NCBI GenBank assembly: GCA_030651695.1 | Contig: JAUSCD010000030.1 | Location: 124,001 to 188,000 of the forward strand | Length of the DNA stretch: 64,000 nucleotides | Source: Pseudohongiella sp. | GTDB lineage: Bacteria; Pseudomonadota; Gammaproteobacteria; Pseudomonadales; Pseudohongiellaceae | Direction: 5' to 3' | Part shown: positions 52,964-61,355 of the stretch, piece after piece | How the letters are laid out: each line of letters begins with the position of its first letter | How positions within the stretch are numbered: the first letter of the stretch is position 1 | Position numbers and translations under genes: made by a program | The notes under the pieces: generated by a model | Told to the model about the DNA's origin: nothing | Seen by the model: only the letters and a program-made list of their open reading frames with translations | The model's database searches: none

Positions 52964-53329
52964 GGTTGGGCCTCAATTCGTGCACCACCCATTATCTTGA
53001 CCCTTCGACTAAAGGCAAGACTTTGAAAAAATTATGCAATCGATTTGTCAGGATCGGAATCCTTCGAGCGTGCCAGGAAATTTGTTCAGACACCCATTCG
53101 CACCCTTGTGATTAGCACTGACGATTTATCCAGTAAAAAATATTTTTAAAAAGTGCGGATGTTCCAAATTCGGCAAATGGCGCAAAGATTTGGCCGCTAA
53201 GGGGTAACATTTCTCAAAATGAATTCAAATGCTTATTCCATATTCTTGAACTGAAGCGTGAATACTGAAAAGAAATGCGAAAATATCATATTATGATATA
53301 TTATATAAAACAAAGGGTTATATGGGATC
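52964..53329. other. AT-rich region between the Phd-like gene and the transposition module
   Basis: No gene seen. Several AT-rich palindromic stretches occur near 53,286–53,310 (ATATCATATTATGATATATT). It probably contains the boundary between two mobile units. The Phd-like gene's promoter should also lie here. Confidence 0.4.
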
Positions 53330-53403
53330 TGTCATGATTGACAGCGTCAAATATTGGTGTAGTTTAGGCAGAAATTGGTCACTAATTGGACAAATAGCCT
53401 GAC
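53330..53403 (+). promoter_or_regulatory. leader of the Tn7-like module: possible transposon end and promoter
   Basis: TGTCATGATTGACAGCGTCA starts a stretch with a palindrome TTGACAGCGTCAA (53339–53351). TTGACA is a perfect -35; TAGTTT 17 bases downstream is a fair -10. ATTGG occurs three times (near 53,353, 53,374 and 53,384). A TGT start next to tnsA on the upstream side is where the right end of a Tn7-like element belongs, but I found no matching second end. Confidence 0.4.
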
Positions 53404-53643
53404 ATGACGCATGTACAAGCTCGGGACATATTTACCAGAAATGGCGTGACAGTTGCTGGCTGGGCCAAACGGCACGGCTTCTCTCAAACTCTGGTTTACA
53501 AAGTTTTGTCAGGTCGTAGGCAGGCACTACGTGGGCAGAGTCTCGAAATCGCAGTGGCTTTAGGAATCAAGCCTTGCGAGGAACGGGCATACGAGTCCGT
53601 TGATGACGTTTTAAAAAAACTGCAGGAGGTAAAACCATGTTGA
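53404..53643 (+). CDS. gp16-like (BcepMu-type) DNA-binding protein
   Basis: A 79-residue protein with a Cro/Xre-like helix-turn-helix: GVTVAGWAKRHGFSQTLVYK then VLSGRRQALRGQS, and a tail IAVALGIKP. This matches small 'phage-associated, BcepMu gp16 family' proteins that precede transposase genes in Mu-like phages. It probably represses the tns operon, possibly through the TTGACAGCGTCAA palindrome before it. A hairpin separates it from tnsA. Confidence 0.75.
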   Translation: MTHVQARDIFTRNGVTVAGWAKRHGFSQTLVYKVLSGRRQALRGQSLEIAVALGIKPCEERAYESVDDVLKKLQEVKPC

Positions 53644-53650
53644 CCTAAAC

Positions 53651-53690
53651 AAAAAAGCCGAAACCAGACTTTCGTCGGATTCCGGCCTTT
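53651..53690 (+). terminator. possible terminator/attenuator between regulator and tnsA
   Basis: GCCGAAACC and GGATTCCGGC form an imperfect stem flanked by AAAAAA on the left and CTTT on the right. Weak on the plus strand. The remaining 229 bases up to tnsA hold no recognised gene. Confidence 0.35.
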
Positions 53691-53918
53691 AGGAAGGGTT
53701 GCCCCTCAAGTTCGCACCTTTAGTATCTCTTCCTCTCCGCCCTCCGTCAATAGCCGCGCGTATCAAATTTTATTTTGAGGACCGCTCTTGGCCATACGAT
53801 TCTGACGAACGTTTTTTGGTGCAAAGCCCCTGCAGGTATTCCGGTGGCAGAGCCCCGACTATGCCTGCAAGGCTTCAGCGCCTATTTAAACGACTATTAC
53901 AACGGACGAGTGAAAACC

Positions 53919-54548
53919 ATGCGACAGCCAGCCCGTAAGCTCAAAAAATCCAGTGTCAAAAACATTGTGCGGTTCCCGTCCACGAAATCCAACCTGGGAG
54001 AAACAATACTCGTTGAGTCAATTTTGGAGTCGAAATACTGCCTGCACCTGGAGTTCAATGAGAACGTCACGCGATATTACCCCCAGCCACAGACGTTCAG
54101 AATTACGGACGACCTCGGCCACGTAACCTACACTCCCGATTTTGAGGTTCACTACCGTGACGGTACGCAAGGTTATGTTGAGGTAAAACCCCTCCGGTAC
54201 GCGACGTCGGAGGAGTTCACGCAGCTATTCGCCCGATTTGAAAAAACGCTAGCTGAAACGGGCAAAAAATTCCACGTAGCGACCGAAATCGAAATATACG
54301 AGCAGCCGCTTTTAGACAACTACGAAAAACTCTACCAGTTCAGGAAGCGGCACAGCATAGATAGGCGGAGACTGCATCAGTGTGCAGAGGGAATTAGTGG
54401 GCCAATTACACTGTCTGCGCTCATCGCTCAATTCAAATCGCATATAAGTCTCCGCGAAATTTACACATGGTTAGCACATGGCTTTCTGGTATTTGACATC
54501 AGTTCAGAGTCGCTAACGATGGACACCGAGGTGACACTAAATGTTTGA
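53919..54548 (+). CDS. tnsA: TnsA-like transposase endonuclease
   Basis: About 209 residues from ATG 53919 (GGACGAG upstream); an in-frame TTG at 53775 would add 48 residues that look non-coding. The restriction-enzyme-like core is ESILESKYCLHLEFNENVTR (Glu), YYPQPQTF, YTPDFEVHYRDG (Asp74) and YVEVKPL (Glu88, Lys90). The C-terminal part is a winged-helix-like domain that in Tn7 contacts TnsC. TnsA cuts the 5' ends of the element so that it moves by cut-and-paste. It overlaps tnsB by eight bases. Confidence 0.88.
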   Translation: MRQPARKLKKSSVKNIVRFPSTKSNLGETILVESILESKYCLHLEFNENVTRYYPQPQTFRITDDLGHVTYTPDFEVHYRDGTQGYVEVKPLRYATSEEFTQLFARFEKTLAETGKKFHVATEIEIYEQPLLDNYEKLYQFRKRHSIDRRRLHQCAEGISGPITLSALIAQFKSHISLREIYTWLAHGFLVFDISSESLTMDTEVTLNV

Positions 54549-56454
54549 GGAACTTTGCATAGTCGGGACCATTATAGAATTTCGTTCCGGACACCCTTGC
54601 GCCAAGGCGATAGTGCGTTCAATCGGAAGAAAAGAGGTGGTGCTTGGCAACTTGATTGACGGAGTATCCCAACGCATCGACCGAACAACATTGGAGGATA
54701 CATACAGAGCAGCAGGGCTTAGGTTTCTAGCAGAATCCCACGACCTCGGTCAGCTCACATTTATAGAGCTGCCGGAGGCCGAGCAGTTCGAAACAAATCG
54801 TCGATACAAATATATAAAAAAATTGCGAGAGCGTGAGGTTGTTAAAGTCACAAAAAAGAACGCGTCCGCAATAATACAGGAAGTTGCGAATGAGTTAGGT
54901 GAAAAGGTGCCTCATTGGCAAACCGTGAGAGGTTGGTATGCCAATTTCACTGAATCGGAAAATAAATTGCGCGGGCTATTCCCAAAACATCGATTTAAAG
55001 GGTGCCGGCAACCAAAAATACATCCAAAAGTAATTGAAATAATCCGGCTGTCCGCTGCCAGGTACTATCGGACAGATCAACGGTCGATGGCAACTATTTT
55101 TCGCAGCGTTGAGGAAAGGGTAATGGAGCATAATATGAACAATCCGGACCTTCCTCTAAGTGCTCCAACGTTCCGCACTGTCTCGTTACGAGTGCTAGAC
55201 ATCTTGCATGAAAAGAAACAAAAGGCCAGAAACGGCACAAACTCCTTCAATGCAGAAATGTCTACTGACAGTGGCGTAACAACCAATCGAATACTTGAAC
55301 GAGTGGAAATCGATCACACTCAACTGGATATTCACGTGTTAGACGATGAGCGGAAAACACTGATTGGGAGACCACATATAACTGCCTTGGTCGATCATTA
55401 TTCGCATATGGTGGTCGGCCTGCAGTTGTCGTTTGAATATCCGTCCTATGCCTCCGTGAGCATGGCATGTCTGAACGCCTTTCTTCCGAAACAAGAGTAT
55501 CTGGAATTTGTTGGCTGTGAATCGCCATGGCCGGCACATGGTATTCCATCGCTAATAGTCACAGATAACGGCAGCGAGTTCTGGGGAAAGAATTTCGGCG
55601 CAGTGGCTGAGGAGCTAGGGTCCGTATTTCAGTACTGTCCGGTAAGGCGACCGAATTACAAATCGCGAGTCGAGCGATTCTTTGGGATGGTCAACTCGTT
55701 CGTACTGGACGATCTACCAGGCGTTGTTAGAAAGGCGGGGAAACATGGCGACGGGTATGTCGCAGCACACGAGGCCAAATTAACGTTCACTGAATTAAGG
55801 AGGTATCTCGTATCCTGGATTACCGGGGTCCACCACAACACGCCGATAGTAGGATCTCCCATGACTCCGAACGAGTTGTGGCACGAGTCGGAGGAGTGTT
55901 TCCCAGTGCCTGAGGAAGATGAAATGGATATCACTCCAATCCTGATGGCAACTGATACGAGGGATTTGAGGAGAGACGGAATCCACATCCACTCGACGGT
56001 CTACCGCTCCGATATTCTAAAAGATTTATATAGGCGAATGGGGAAGGTAAGCGTACGAATAAAATACAATCCATTCGACCTTGGATATATTCTAGTACTG
56101 GATGAATTAAACAAAGTTTTCGTAAAGGCGGAGTCAAGGGACTTCGCCCAATTGTCAGGAGTGTCCCTGTACGAAAACAAGAAGATACGATCAAGGGCGG
56201 CGTCTGAATCCAAATCAAAACTAGAAAATCCAGACCTGCGCAGGGCGCGAGTGTCGCTACATAAAGATCGAGAGGAAGCGCATTCCAGAAACTATCGTAG
56301 GAAAAGGCAAGTCACGACATCCAAAGCGGCAAGATCAGATCAAATAGGCATACCAAAGATCAATCCTAAATTCGATGGTACTAGGGTTTTAGTTGATAGT
56401 GATATTGGCGAAGAGGACGGCGACCTCCCCTTGGATGGATGGAGTAATGACTAG
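54541..56454 (+). CDS. tnsB: TnsB-like DDE transposase
   Basis: A 637-residue Mu/Tn7-type transposase. An N-terminal pair of helix-turn-helix domains precedes the rve-type core with Asp258 (VEIDHTQLDIHV), Asp342 (VTDNGSEFWGK) and Glu378 (KSRVERFFGMVNSF), a DD35E spacing. A Mu-type beta-barrel follows (RDLRRDGIHIHSTVYRSDIL, IKYNPFDLGYILV), then a basic tail that would bind TnsC. It joins the 3' ends to target DNA. It overlaps tnsA by eight bases and touches tnsC by one. Confidence 0.93.
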   Translation: MFEELCIVGTIIEFRSGHPCAKAIVRSIGRKEVVLGNLIDGVSQRIDRTTLEDTYRAAGLRFLAESHDLGQLTFIELPEAEQFETNRRYKYIKKLREREVVKVTKKNASAIIQEVANELGEKVPHWQTVRGWYANFTESENKLRGLFPKHRFKGCRQPKIHPKVIEIIRLSAARYYRTDQRSMATIFRSVEERVMEHNMNNPDLPLSAPTFRTVSLRVLDILHEKKQKARNGTNSFNAEMSTDSGVTTNRILERVEIDHTQLDIHVLDDERKTLIGRPHITALVDHYSHMVVGLQLSFEYPSYASVSMACLNAFLPKQEYLEFVGCESPWPAHGIPSLIVTDNGSEFWGKNFGAVAEELGSVFQYCPVRRPNYKSRVERFFGMVNSFVLDDLPGVVRKAGKHGDGYVAAHEAKLTFTELRRYLVSWITGVHHNTPIVGSPMTPNELWHESEECFPVPEEDEMDITPILMATDTRDLRRDGIHIHSTVYRSDILKDLYRRMGKVSVRIKYNPFDLGYILVLDELNKVFVKAESRDFAQLSGVSLYENKKIRSRAASESKSKLENPDLRRARVSLHKDREEAHSRNYRRKRQVTTSKAARSDQIGIPKINPKFDGTRVLVDSDIGEEDGDLPLDGWSND

Positions 56455-57443
56455 TGGCGGATCAGATAATAGAGCACCCATTTATAATAAATCCGTTCAT
56501 TTCCGAGGTGTTGGAAACGATTGATACACTTAGGACTAAGAAAAAAATATATGGGAAGGCTTCCAGTATGCTGATTACGGGTGAGTCCGGCAGCGGTAAA
56601 ACGGAAATTTCAAAGTATTACGAAAAAAAATATCCACCAATTGAATCCATACATGGAACGATAATACCAGTATTAAGGTATGAATTGCGCTCAGTGGCGA
56701 CGCCTAAGGATCTCCTGATTGCCCTACTAATTGCAATTGGAGACCCGCAACGTGGGCGGGGCGGGATAAACACAGATGACCTTTTTGATCGGCTCGTGAG
56801 GCTTATTAAAGGAGTGCTTGTGGAGTTGATATTCCTAGATGAAATTCAAGTCATCTCAGACAGACGATCGCGTGAGTTTGTCTTTGGTATAGCGAGCCTT
56901 TTTAAAGATCTCATCAAAGCAACGCAGGTGCCCATCGTCTTTATAGGAATGCCATGGGCAAAACAATTGATTGACATTGAAAAGCAACTAAAGGGGAGGG
57001 TTTTGTTTAGACGAGATATTTCTCCGTACCGTATAAGCAAAGTTGAACAGCGGGACGACTTTAGAAGATTGTTAAAGCTTCTAGCGGATGCGTATGGATT
57101 GTCTGAATACTTTAAGATCGAGGATTTGTCTACATCTTTGCGATTTTTCGGTGCAACTAGTGGAAACCTAGCAGCAACTGTAAATTTAATAAGCGACGCT
57201 TATATTATGTGGCAGATGAAAAATAAAAAGGTAGATATAAAATTGTTTGCTGATGTTGTAAGCAGCTACGGTACTAGTGATTCCGAAAATTCATTCATTG
57301 TGCCAATGGACAAACTGGTATTGAGGGAATTGGCGATAAACTCAGATTTTGAGTTTGGAAAGAGCGCTAACAGAAACAAAATAATCCAAGCCGAATATAT
57401 TGAATATGGAGTCACAAGCGAAAACAAAATGTTCTGTTTATAA
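56454..57443 (+). CDS. tnsC: TnsC-like AAA+ regulator
   Basis: A 329-residue ATPase from GTG 56454. Walker A is ITGESGSGKTE (residues 41–51) and Walker B is VELIFLDEIQVISD near residue 125; VPIVFIGMPWAKQLID is the sensor region, as in TniB/TnsC proteins. It is shorter than Tn7 TnsC (about 555 residues) and closer to the TniB/small TnsC size of cyanobacterial and Tn5053-like elements. It links target choice by TniQ proteins to the transposase. Confidence 0.92.
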   Translation: MADQIIEHPFIINPFISEVLETIDTLRTKKKIYGKASSMLITGESGSGKTEISKYYEKKYPPIESIHGTIIPVLRYELRSVATPKDLLIALLIAIGDPQRGRGGINTDDLFDRLVRLIKGVLVELIFLDEIQVISDRRSREFVFGIASLFKDLIKATQVPIVFIGMPWAKQLIDIEKQLKGRVLFRRDISPYRISKVEQRDDFRRLLKLLADAYGLSEYFKIEDLSTSLRFFGATSGNLAATVNLISDAYIMWQMKNKKVDIKLFADVVSSYGTSDSENSFIVPMDKLVLRELAINSDFEFGKSANRNKIIQAEYIEYGVTSENKMFCL

Positions 57444-57480
57444 GATTTTTATGCGCACAAAATATTTTAAAGGAGCAACT

Positions 57481-57942
57481 ATGCTGCTAGATAGATTAAG
57501 GCCCTTGGAGTGCCAAAGATTTGGAGACTATATTATAGATATTGGAAAGAGAAACGGATTCAAAAATAATGTTCGCTTCAAGAAATATCTCATAGAGTCA
57601 TCTCAGGCTAGGTACGATATTGAGTACAGCCAAAGTAACATAATGAGAGTTATAACGGGAATATTTATAGAATTAGCAATTGACAGAACCAAAGAATCAG
57701 ATAACGGAAGAAGGCTTTGCTTCTCATGCTTAAAAATAAAACCCATAGAGTGGGATTGGTCAGTTCTACCGGAAAACTACTGCAAAGAATATATTTGCCG
57801 TGAATATTTTGAGGAGGCATCAATCAGGAGTGGTAGAGGAAGGAAGGACTTCTGTGGAATTATGCGAACAAACATTAAGGACCTTGGTCTTGACTACTCT
57901 ACAAGAAAAGCAGCGTTATATTTTTCTGATATTTTATCGTGA
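57481..57942 (+). CDS. short TniQ-like protein
   Basis: About 153 residues from ATG 57481, with AAGGAG close upstream; an in-frame start at 57400 would lie within tnsC. The N-terminus LLDRLRPLECQRFGDYIIDI then GKRNGFKNN aligns by eye with the start of TniQ proteins (RPxxxExxxSYLxRxAxxNGF), and LCFSCLKIKPIEWDWSVLPE then NYCKEYICREYF resembles a TniQ zinc motif. It lacks the rest of a TniQ. It may be a second target adaptor or a part of a larger targeting complex. Confidence 0.5.
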   Translation: MLLDRLRPLECQRFGDYIIDIGKRNGFKNNVRFKKYLIESSQARYDIEYSQSNIMRVITGIFIELAIDRTKESDNGRRLCFSCLKIKPIEWDWSVLPENYCKEYICREYFEEASIRSGRGRKDFCGIMRTNIKDLGLDYSTRKAALYFSDILS

Positions 57943-58033
57943 TCGGGTTAAAAGGACATAAACTAACTAGGAAATATATGTGCGAAACGTAAGTAGATTG
58001 ATTCGTAAGTATTCTAAAAAATGCGGATAATTT

Positions 58034-59512
58034 ATGGCTAAACTATTAATCCGGCCGGTGGCGCATGAAAACGAGTGTGTGGTTAGCTATCTAATCAGAG
58101 TCGCGGATGCTAATGGTTTCCGAAACTTGGGGTATATGCTGAATTATGCGGGCTTGCAGTGGAAGAATAATCGAGCGCCAGTGTTTAACATTCTGTCAGG
58201 TCAATTTGATATAAACCCCTTGTTGGGAGAACTAAAACTGCCCTCCGTGAATTCTAAAACAGAACCTGTATATCGTGCATTCATCAGAGCCATAGATACT
58301 CCATATCTGTTCGTCAAATTTCCTAAGGTTTGTCCCGACTGTATCAATGAGGTTGGATACTGTCGGTATGAGTGGAGTTTCCTGCTCTGTATAGTGTGCA
58401 CCAAGCACAAAAGAATGCTAGTGGATATTCAGGCTGGTGCGGGAAAAAGACTCAGTTGGTACAGAAAGTCACTGGACAAGTATGATGACGGCTCCGCTTT
58501 ATATTCCCCCAGGTACCCGTGTATCCCTTCTACAATCCAATTAAGTTTGTACTTGGAAAGGCTATTGATGGGACGTACGGCAGGCTTATCAATGCCAACA
58601 ATATTATCTGATTTGGATATGAGAGAATCGCTAAGTTTGATTCACCTGCTCGCCCACTACCAGGCGCGAATAGTAGGCGGTTCTTTTGCTCCGGCATCTA
58701 TGACGAATGCCGACCTTGGTCAACACTACAATACCGTTTGGAATTCGCTGGCTAGTTGGCCCAACAGTTTCTACGAACTATTGGGCCAATATACCGATAG
58801 ACCAATGAGTGGCAGAGGCATCGCAGGTCTTAATAAGCACTTTAGAGACCTTTATGATCGATTGTGCCGCCAACAAGGAAATCGGGGCATAGCAAGAATC
58901 AAGGCCGAATTCGATCGCTATGTTGATGTCTATTGGCCTGGGGTTCTGGACACCGACAGAATTAGCCGCATTCATATCGCTAACCCATTACGAAGCGTGA
59001 TCTCAAAGAAGGCAGCAGCAAAAATCCTTGGTTGCCGCCCAGAACGTATTGATAGATTGATCGTTCAGGGAGAGCTTTCCCCAGTTGTATTCAAAGGCGG
59101 ATCACACCTCCGTCGCGAACAGGTTGAAGCACTCGCAAATTTGATAAGGACCAACTGGAGTGTTGATCGGGCATGTGCCGCGCTCCAGCTAACGCGCTAC
59201 AAAGTGAAGCTCCTTCTGGATGCGGGACTGTTGGTGTCAATTCAAAGGCCTTCTTCTCTCAATCGCGATTGGATTATAGATAGAGAAAAGTGTGAGGGTG
59301 TTTTCAAAAAGATTCGAGTTAAAGCGCTTGCGGGGCAATCTATGTCCGATGCTGTATCACTGGTTGGTCTACAAAGCCGGGGCTATTCAATTGTAGAGGT
59401 GGTATCGGGAATGCTTAGTGGTAGCCTAGATTATTGGTTCCAGGCTGATGCAGAACACCCTTTGAGTTTTAAACAGTTTGTTGCGTTCAGGGTAAACTCT
59501 GAAAAAGAATAG
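58034..59512 (+). CDS. tniQ: TniQ/TnsD-family target selector
   Basis: A 492-residue protein. The TniQ domain starts LLIRPVAHENECVVSYLIRV then ADANGF, with a zinc site from Cys100, Cys103, Cys119, Cys122 and His125 (KVCPDCINEVGYC, LLCIVCTKH). Two helix-turn-helix-like blocks follow: SKKAAAKILGCRPERIDRLI and SVDRACAALQLTRYKVKLLL. Such C-terminal DNA-binding domains make it more TnsD-like, that is, suited to recognising a fixed chromosomal site. The site is not known; the end of parE is a candidate from context only. Confidence 0.85.
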   Translation: MAKLLIRPVAHENECVVSYLIRVADANGFRNLGYMLNYAGLQWKNNRAPVFNILSGQFDINPLLGELKLPSVNSKTEPVYRAFIRAIDTPYLFVKFPKVCPDCINEVGYCRYEWSFLLCIVCTKHKRMLVDIQAGAGKRLSWYRKSLDKYDDGSALYSPRYPCIPSTIQLSLYLERLLMGRTAGLSMPTILSDLDMRESLSLIHLLAHYQARIVGGSFAPASMTNADLGQHYNTVWNSLASWPNSFYELLGQYTDRPMSGRGIAGLNKHFRDLYDRLCRQQGNRGIARIKAEFDRYVDVYWPGVLDTDRISRIHIANPLRSVISKKAAAKILGCRPERIDRLIVQGELSPVVFKGGSHLRREQVEALANLIRTNWSVDRACAALQLTRYKVKLLLDAGLLVSIQRPSSLNRDWIIDREKCEGVFKKIRVKALAGQSMSDAVSLVGLQSRGYSIVEVVSGMLSGSLDYWFQADAEHPLSFKQFVAFRVNSEKE

Positions 59513-59555
59513 TTTTAAACGACAGCGTCGATAGTGAAGTTAGGGAGTGGCACCT

Positions 59556-60371
59556 ATGCCCAGAAACGGTAAGGCTCGTATACTGAGTAGAGAACAAAAG
59601 AATCATGTATTGAGTAAAATTAAAGTTCATAGGCATGCGGAGAAAAATATTGCGATAATGCAAGTAAGTTTTAATCTTGGGCTGCGTGTTCAAGAGATCG
59701 CCTTTCTAGAAGTAAAAGATGTTGCAGATATGAACGCGACGTGTACCGATTTCAAATTGTTTGATGAAATATCCTTGAGTCGAGGTTACAGAAACCCGCC
59801 GCCAGCGCCGCGGAAATATTACAACATGAAAAGACCCGTTCGCAGGTCAGTAACGTTCGAACTCAAAGAATTCGAGGCAATGCTAACTGATGTCTGGAAT
59901 GCTGGGCAGCGCGGCGAGGCAATAGATACACGATCGTTTTATCCAGATATTAGAGTTCTCAGACGTAGCGCGAGAGTAATTCCAATGGTTGAAGGCTGCT
60001 TGCGCGAAGCTTTGGAAAATTACCTTCGATTGAGAATTGAGTCAGAGGGGAAAATTATGCCAAGCGCACGTCTATTTATCACCCAGAAAGGAGGCGCATA
60101 CAGCCCTGATACTTTGCAGAGGCATATGGCTACGATACTGCGCGACTGGTCTGGCATTGAGGATGCCACATCGCATAGCGGCCGACGTACACTTATTTCC
60201 GATATCGTGCGCAAGCATAACGGGTCGATTAAGGCGGCTCAATACATTGCCGGACATGTTATTGGCTCTACCACCCTCAATTATGACGAGACTCCTGAAT
60301 TTGAGACAACTGATGTCATTTCACGCGACGTCACAAACAGCGAAAAGGTAGAGACGACAGAAGTTGAATAG
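59556..60371 (+). CDS. tyrosine recombinase lacking the N-terminal DNA-clamp domain
   Basis: About 271 residues from ATG 59556. The catalytic domain begins almost at once: FNLGLRVQEIAFL (Arg44), ATSHSGRRTLISDI (His207-x2-Arg210), YIAGHVIGSTTLNYDE (His234, Tyr243). The usual beta-hairpin Lys seems to be Arg (VLRRSARVIP), and no core-binding domain precedes it. It follows tniQ by 43 bases in the same direction, where Tn5053-type elements have a resolvase. It is not an integron integrase (too short, no IntI patch seen). Confidence 0.8.
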   Translation: MPRNGKARILSREQKNHVLSKIKVHRHAEKNIAIMQVSFNLGLRVQEIAFLEVKDVADMNATCTDFKLFDEISLSRGYRNPPPAPRKYYNMKRPVRRSVTFELKEFEAMLTDVWNAGQRGEAIDTRSFYPDIRVLRRSARVIPMVEGCLREALENYLRLRIESEGKIMPSARLFITQKGGAYSPDTLQRHMATILRDWSGIEDATSHSGRRTLISDIVRKHNGSIKAAQYIAGHVIGSTTLNYDETPEFETTDVISRDVTNSEKVETTEVE

Positions 60372-60478
60372 GTTAACGAACGTCAGTTTAGTTCCCAAGG
60401 GTTCGTCGGCTAGCCGAGTGGAGCTAGACTATTCAGAGATTAGAGAGAAAGAATATTGACCAAAGCGAGGCTGACAGA

Positions 60479-60868
60479 ATGCATGCTCCGCGCGATAATC
60501 TAACTCGTATCGACAAGAGTTTATCAGCTTCACTATTGCCCGCAATTTCCGAGATATTCGATTGTTGGCAGTTTTATGATGATCAGCGTTTAGTCCTGCT
60601 GGGCCTCGACTCTGAACAGTCCGTACATTGGTTAAAGGAAAATCCAGAACGTGCAATATTGACTCGTGATCTATTGGACCGCACTAGCTAAATTTTGGGC
60701 ATTTATAGATCTCTCAAGATTTTATTTCCTGACGCCTCGCTGGCAGATAGATGGATAGCTACAAAAAATGACGATCCACTATCCAGTGGTCGGATGCCGC
60801 TTGAGAGAATGCTTTCGGGTCAGCTCGGAGATCTAGCATTAGTCAGAGATTTCTTGATTGCGCAATGA
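60479..60868 (+). pseudogene. MbcA/ParS-type antitoxin broken by an in-frame TAA
   Basis: The first 70 codons (NLTRIDKSLSASLLPAISEI…ILTRDLLDRTS) end at TAA 60689–60691. The same frame goes on without a break: ILGIYRSLKILFPDASLAD, then WIATKNDDPLSSGRMPLERM and LVRDFLIAQ, the typical second half of DUF2384 antitoxins, where the usual text around the stop is S-H/Y-L-LGIY. So a single nonsense change interrupts an otherwise complete gene of 129 codons. No RES toxin follows. Confidence 0.8.
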
Positions 60869-60901
60869 GTTGTAATGTGTCGTATTGAGGAGGTCACGCT
60901 G

Positions 60902-61207
60902 CTACGATGAGTCCCATACACCCCTGAGAAATACTTCGCGATCATGTATTCGCTGAACTTTAGCTATCGGTGTCAGAGACTGCCCATCGGTTAGGTATGT
61001 CTGGCGCGGCTTTGTCGCGTGTATTATAGGTCGCTCACGGTTGAGTCCCATGCTGGGTACGGTAAGAGGCCGCTGGTGTAAGTACAGACCTAGTGTGGCT
61101 TGCTCTCCAGATAGATTATAATTTAACCACGGCAAGGCGGCTTCCACTGGCGCCGATTCTGGTATTACAAGCAGTTGAAGTTCTGCCAGTACAGTAGGTA
61201 GCAGGGA
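60902..61207 (-). pseudogene. possible remnant of an unknown gene
   Basis: On the minus strand a frame without stop codons (PTVLAELQLLVIPESAPVEA, then ALPWLNYNLSGEQATLGLYL, ending REVFLRGVWDSS) looks protein-like, but has no good start codon: upstream it meets a stop at about 61,227. GTG 61147 would be the only start. Not recognised. Together with the sequence up to 61,355 it fills the gap between the broken antitoxin and the methyltransferase gene. Confidence 0.3.
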
Positions 61208-61355
61208 CGTGGAAATATCTGGTAGCTACTCAAAGCATTTCTCGCTCCCCTCCACTAGCCTGCGTTGTAAGTTGCTGAATTTTTGGCTTATTGCGCCTTC
61301 CGTTGCAATAAAATACTATTGATGAATTTTCGGTTCCCTCCTAAAAGTAGGAAAT

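Noticed and set aside
59556-60371. Integron integrase for the cassette array
   Set aside because: The protein is too short, lacks the N-terminal clamp domain and an IntI-type extra patch, and lies in the tns operon 15 kb away from the array.
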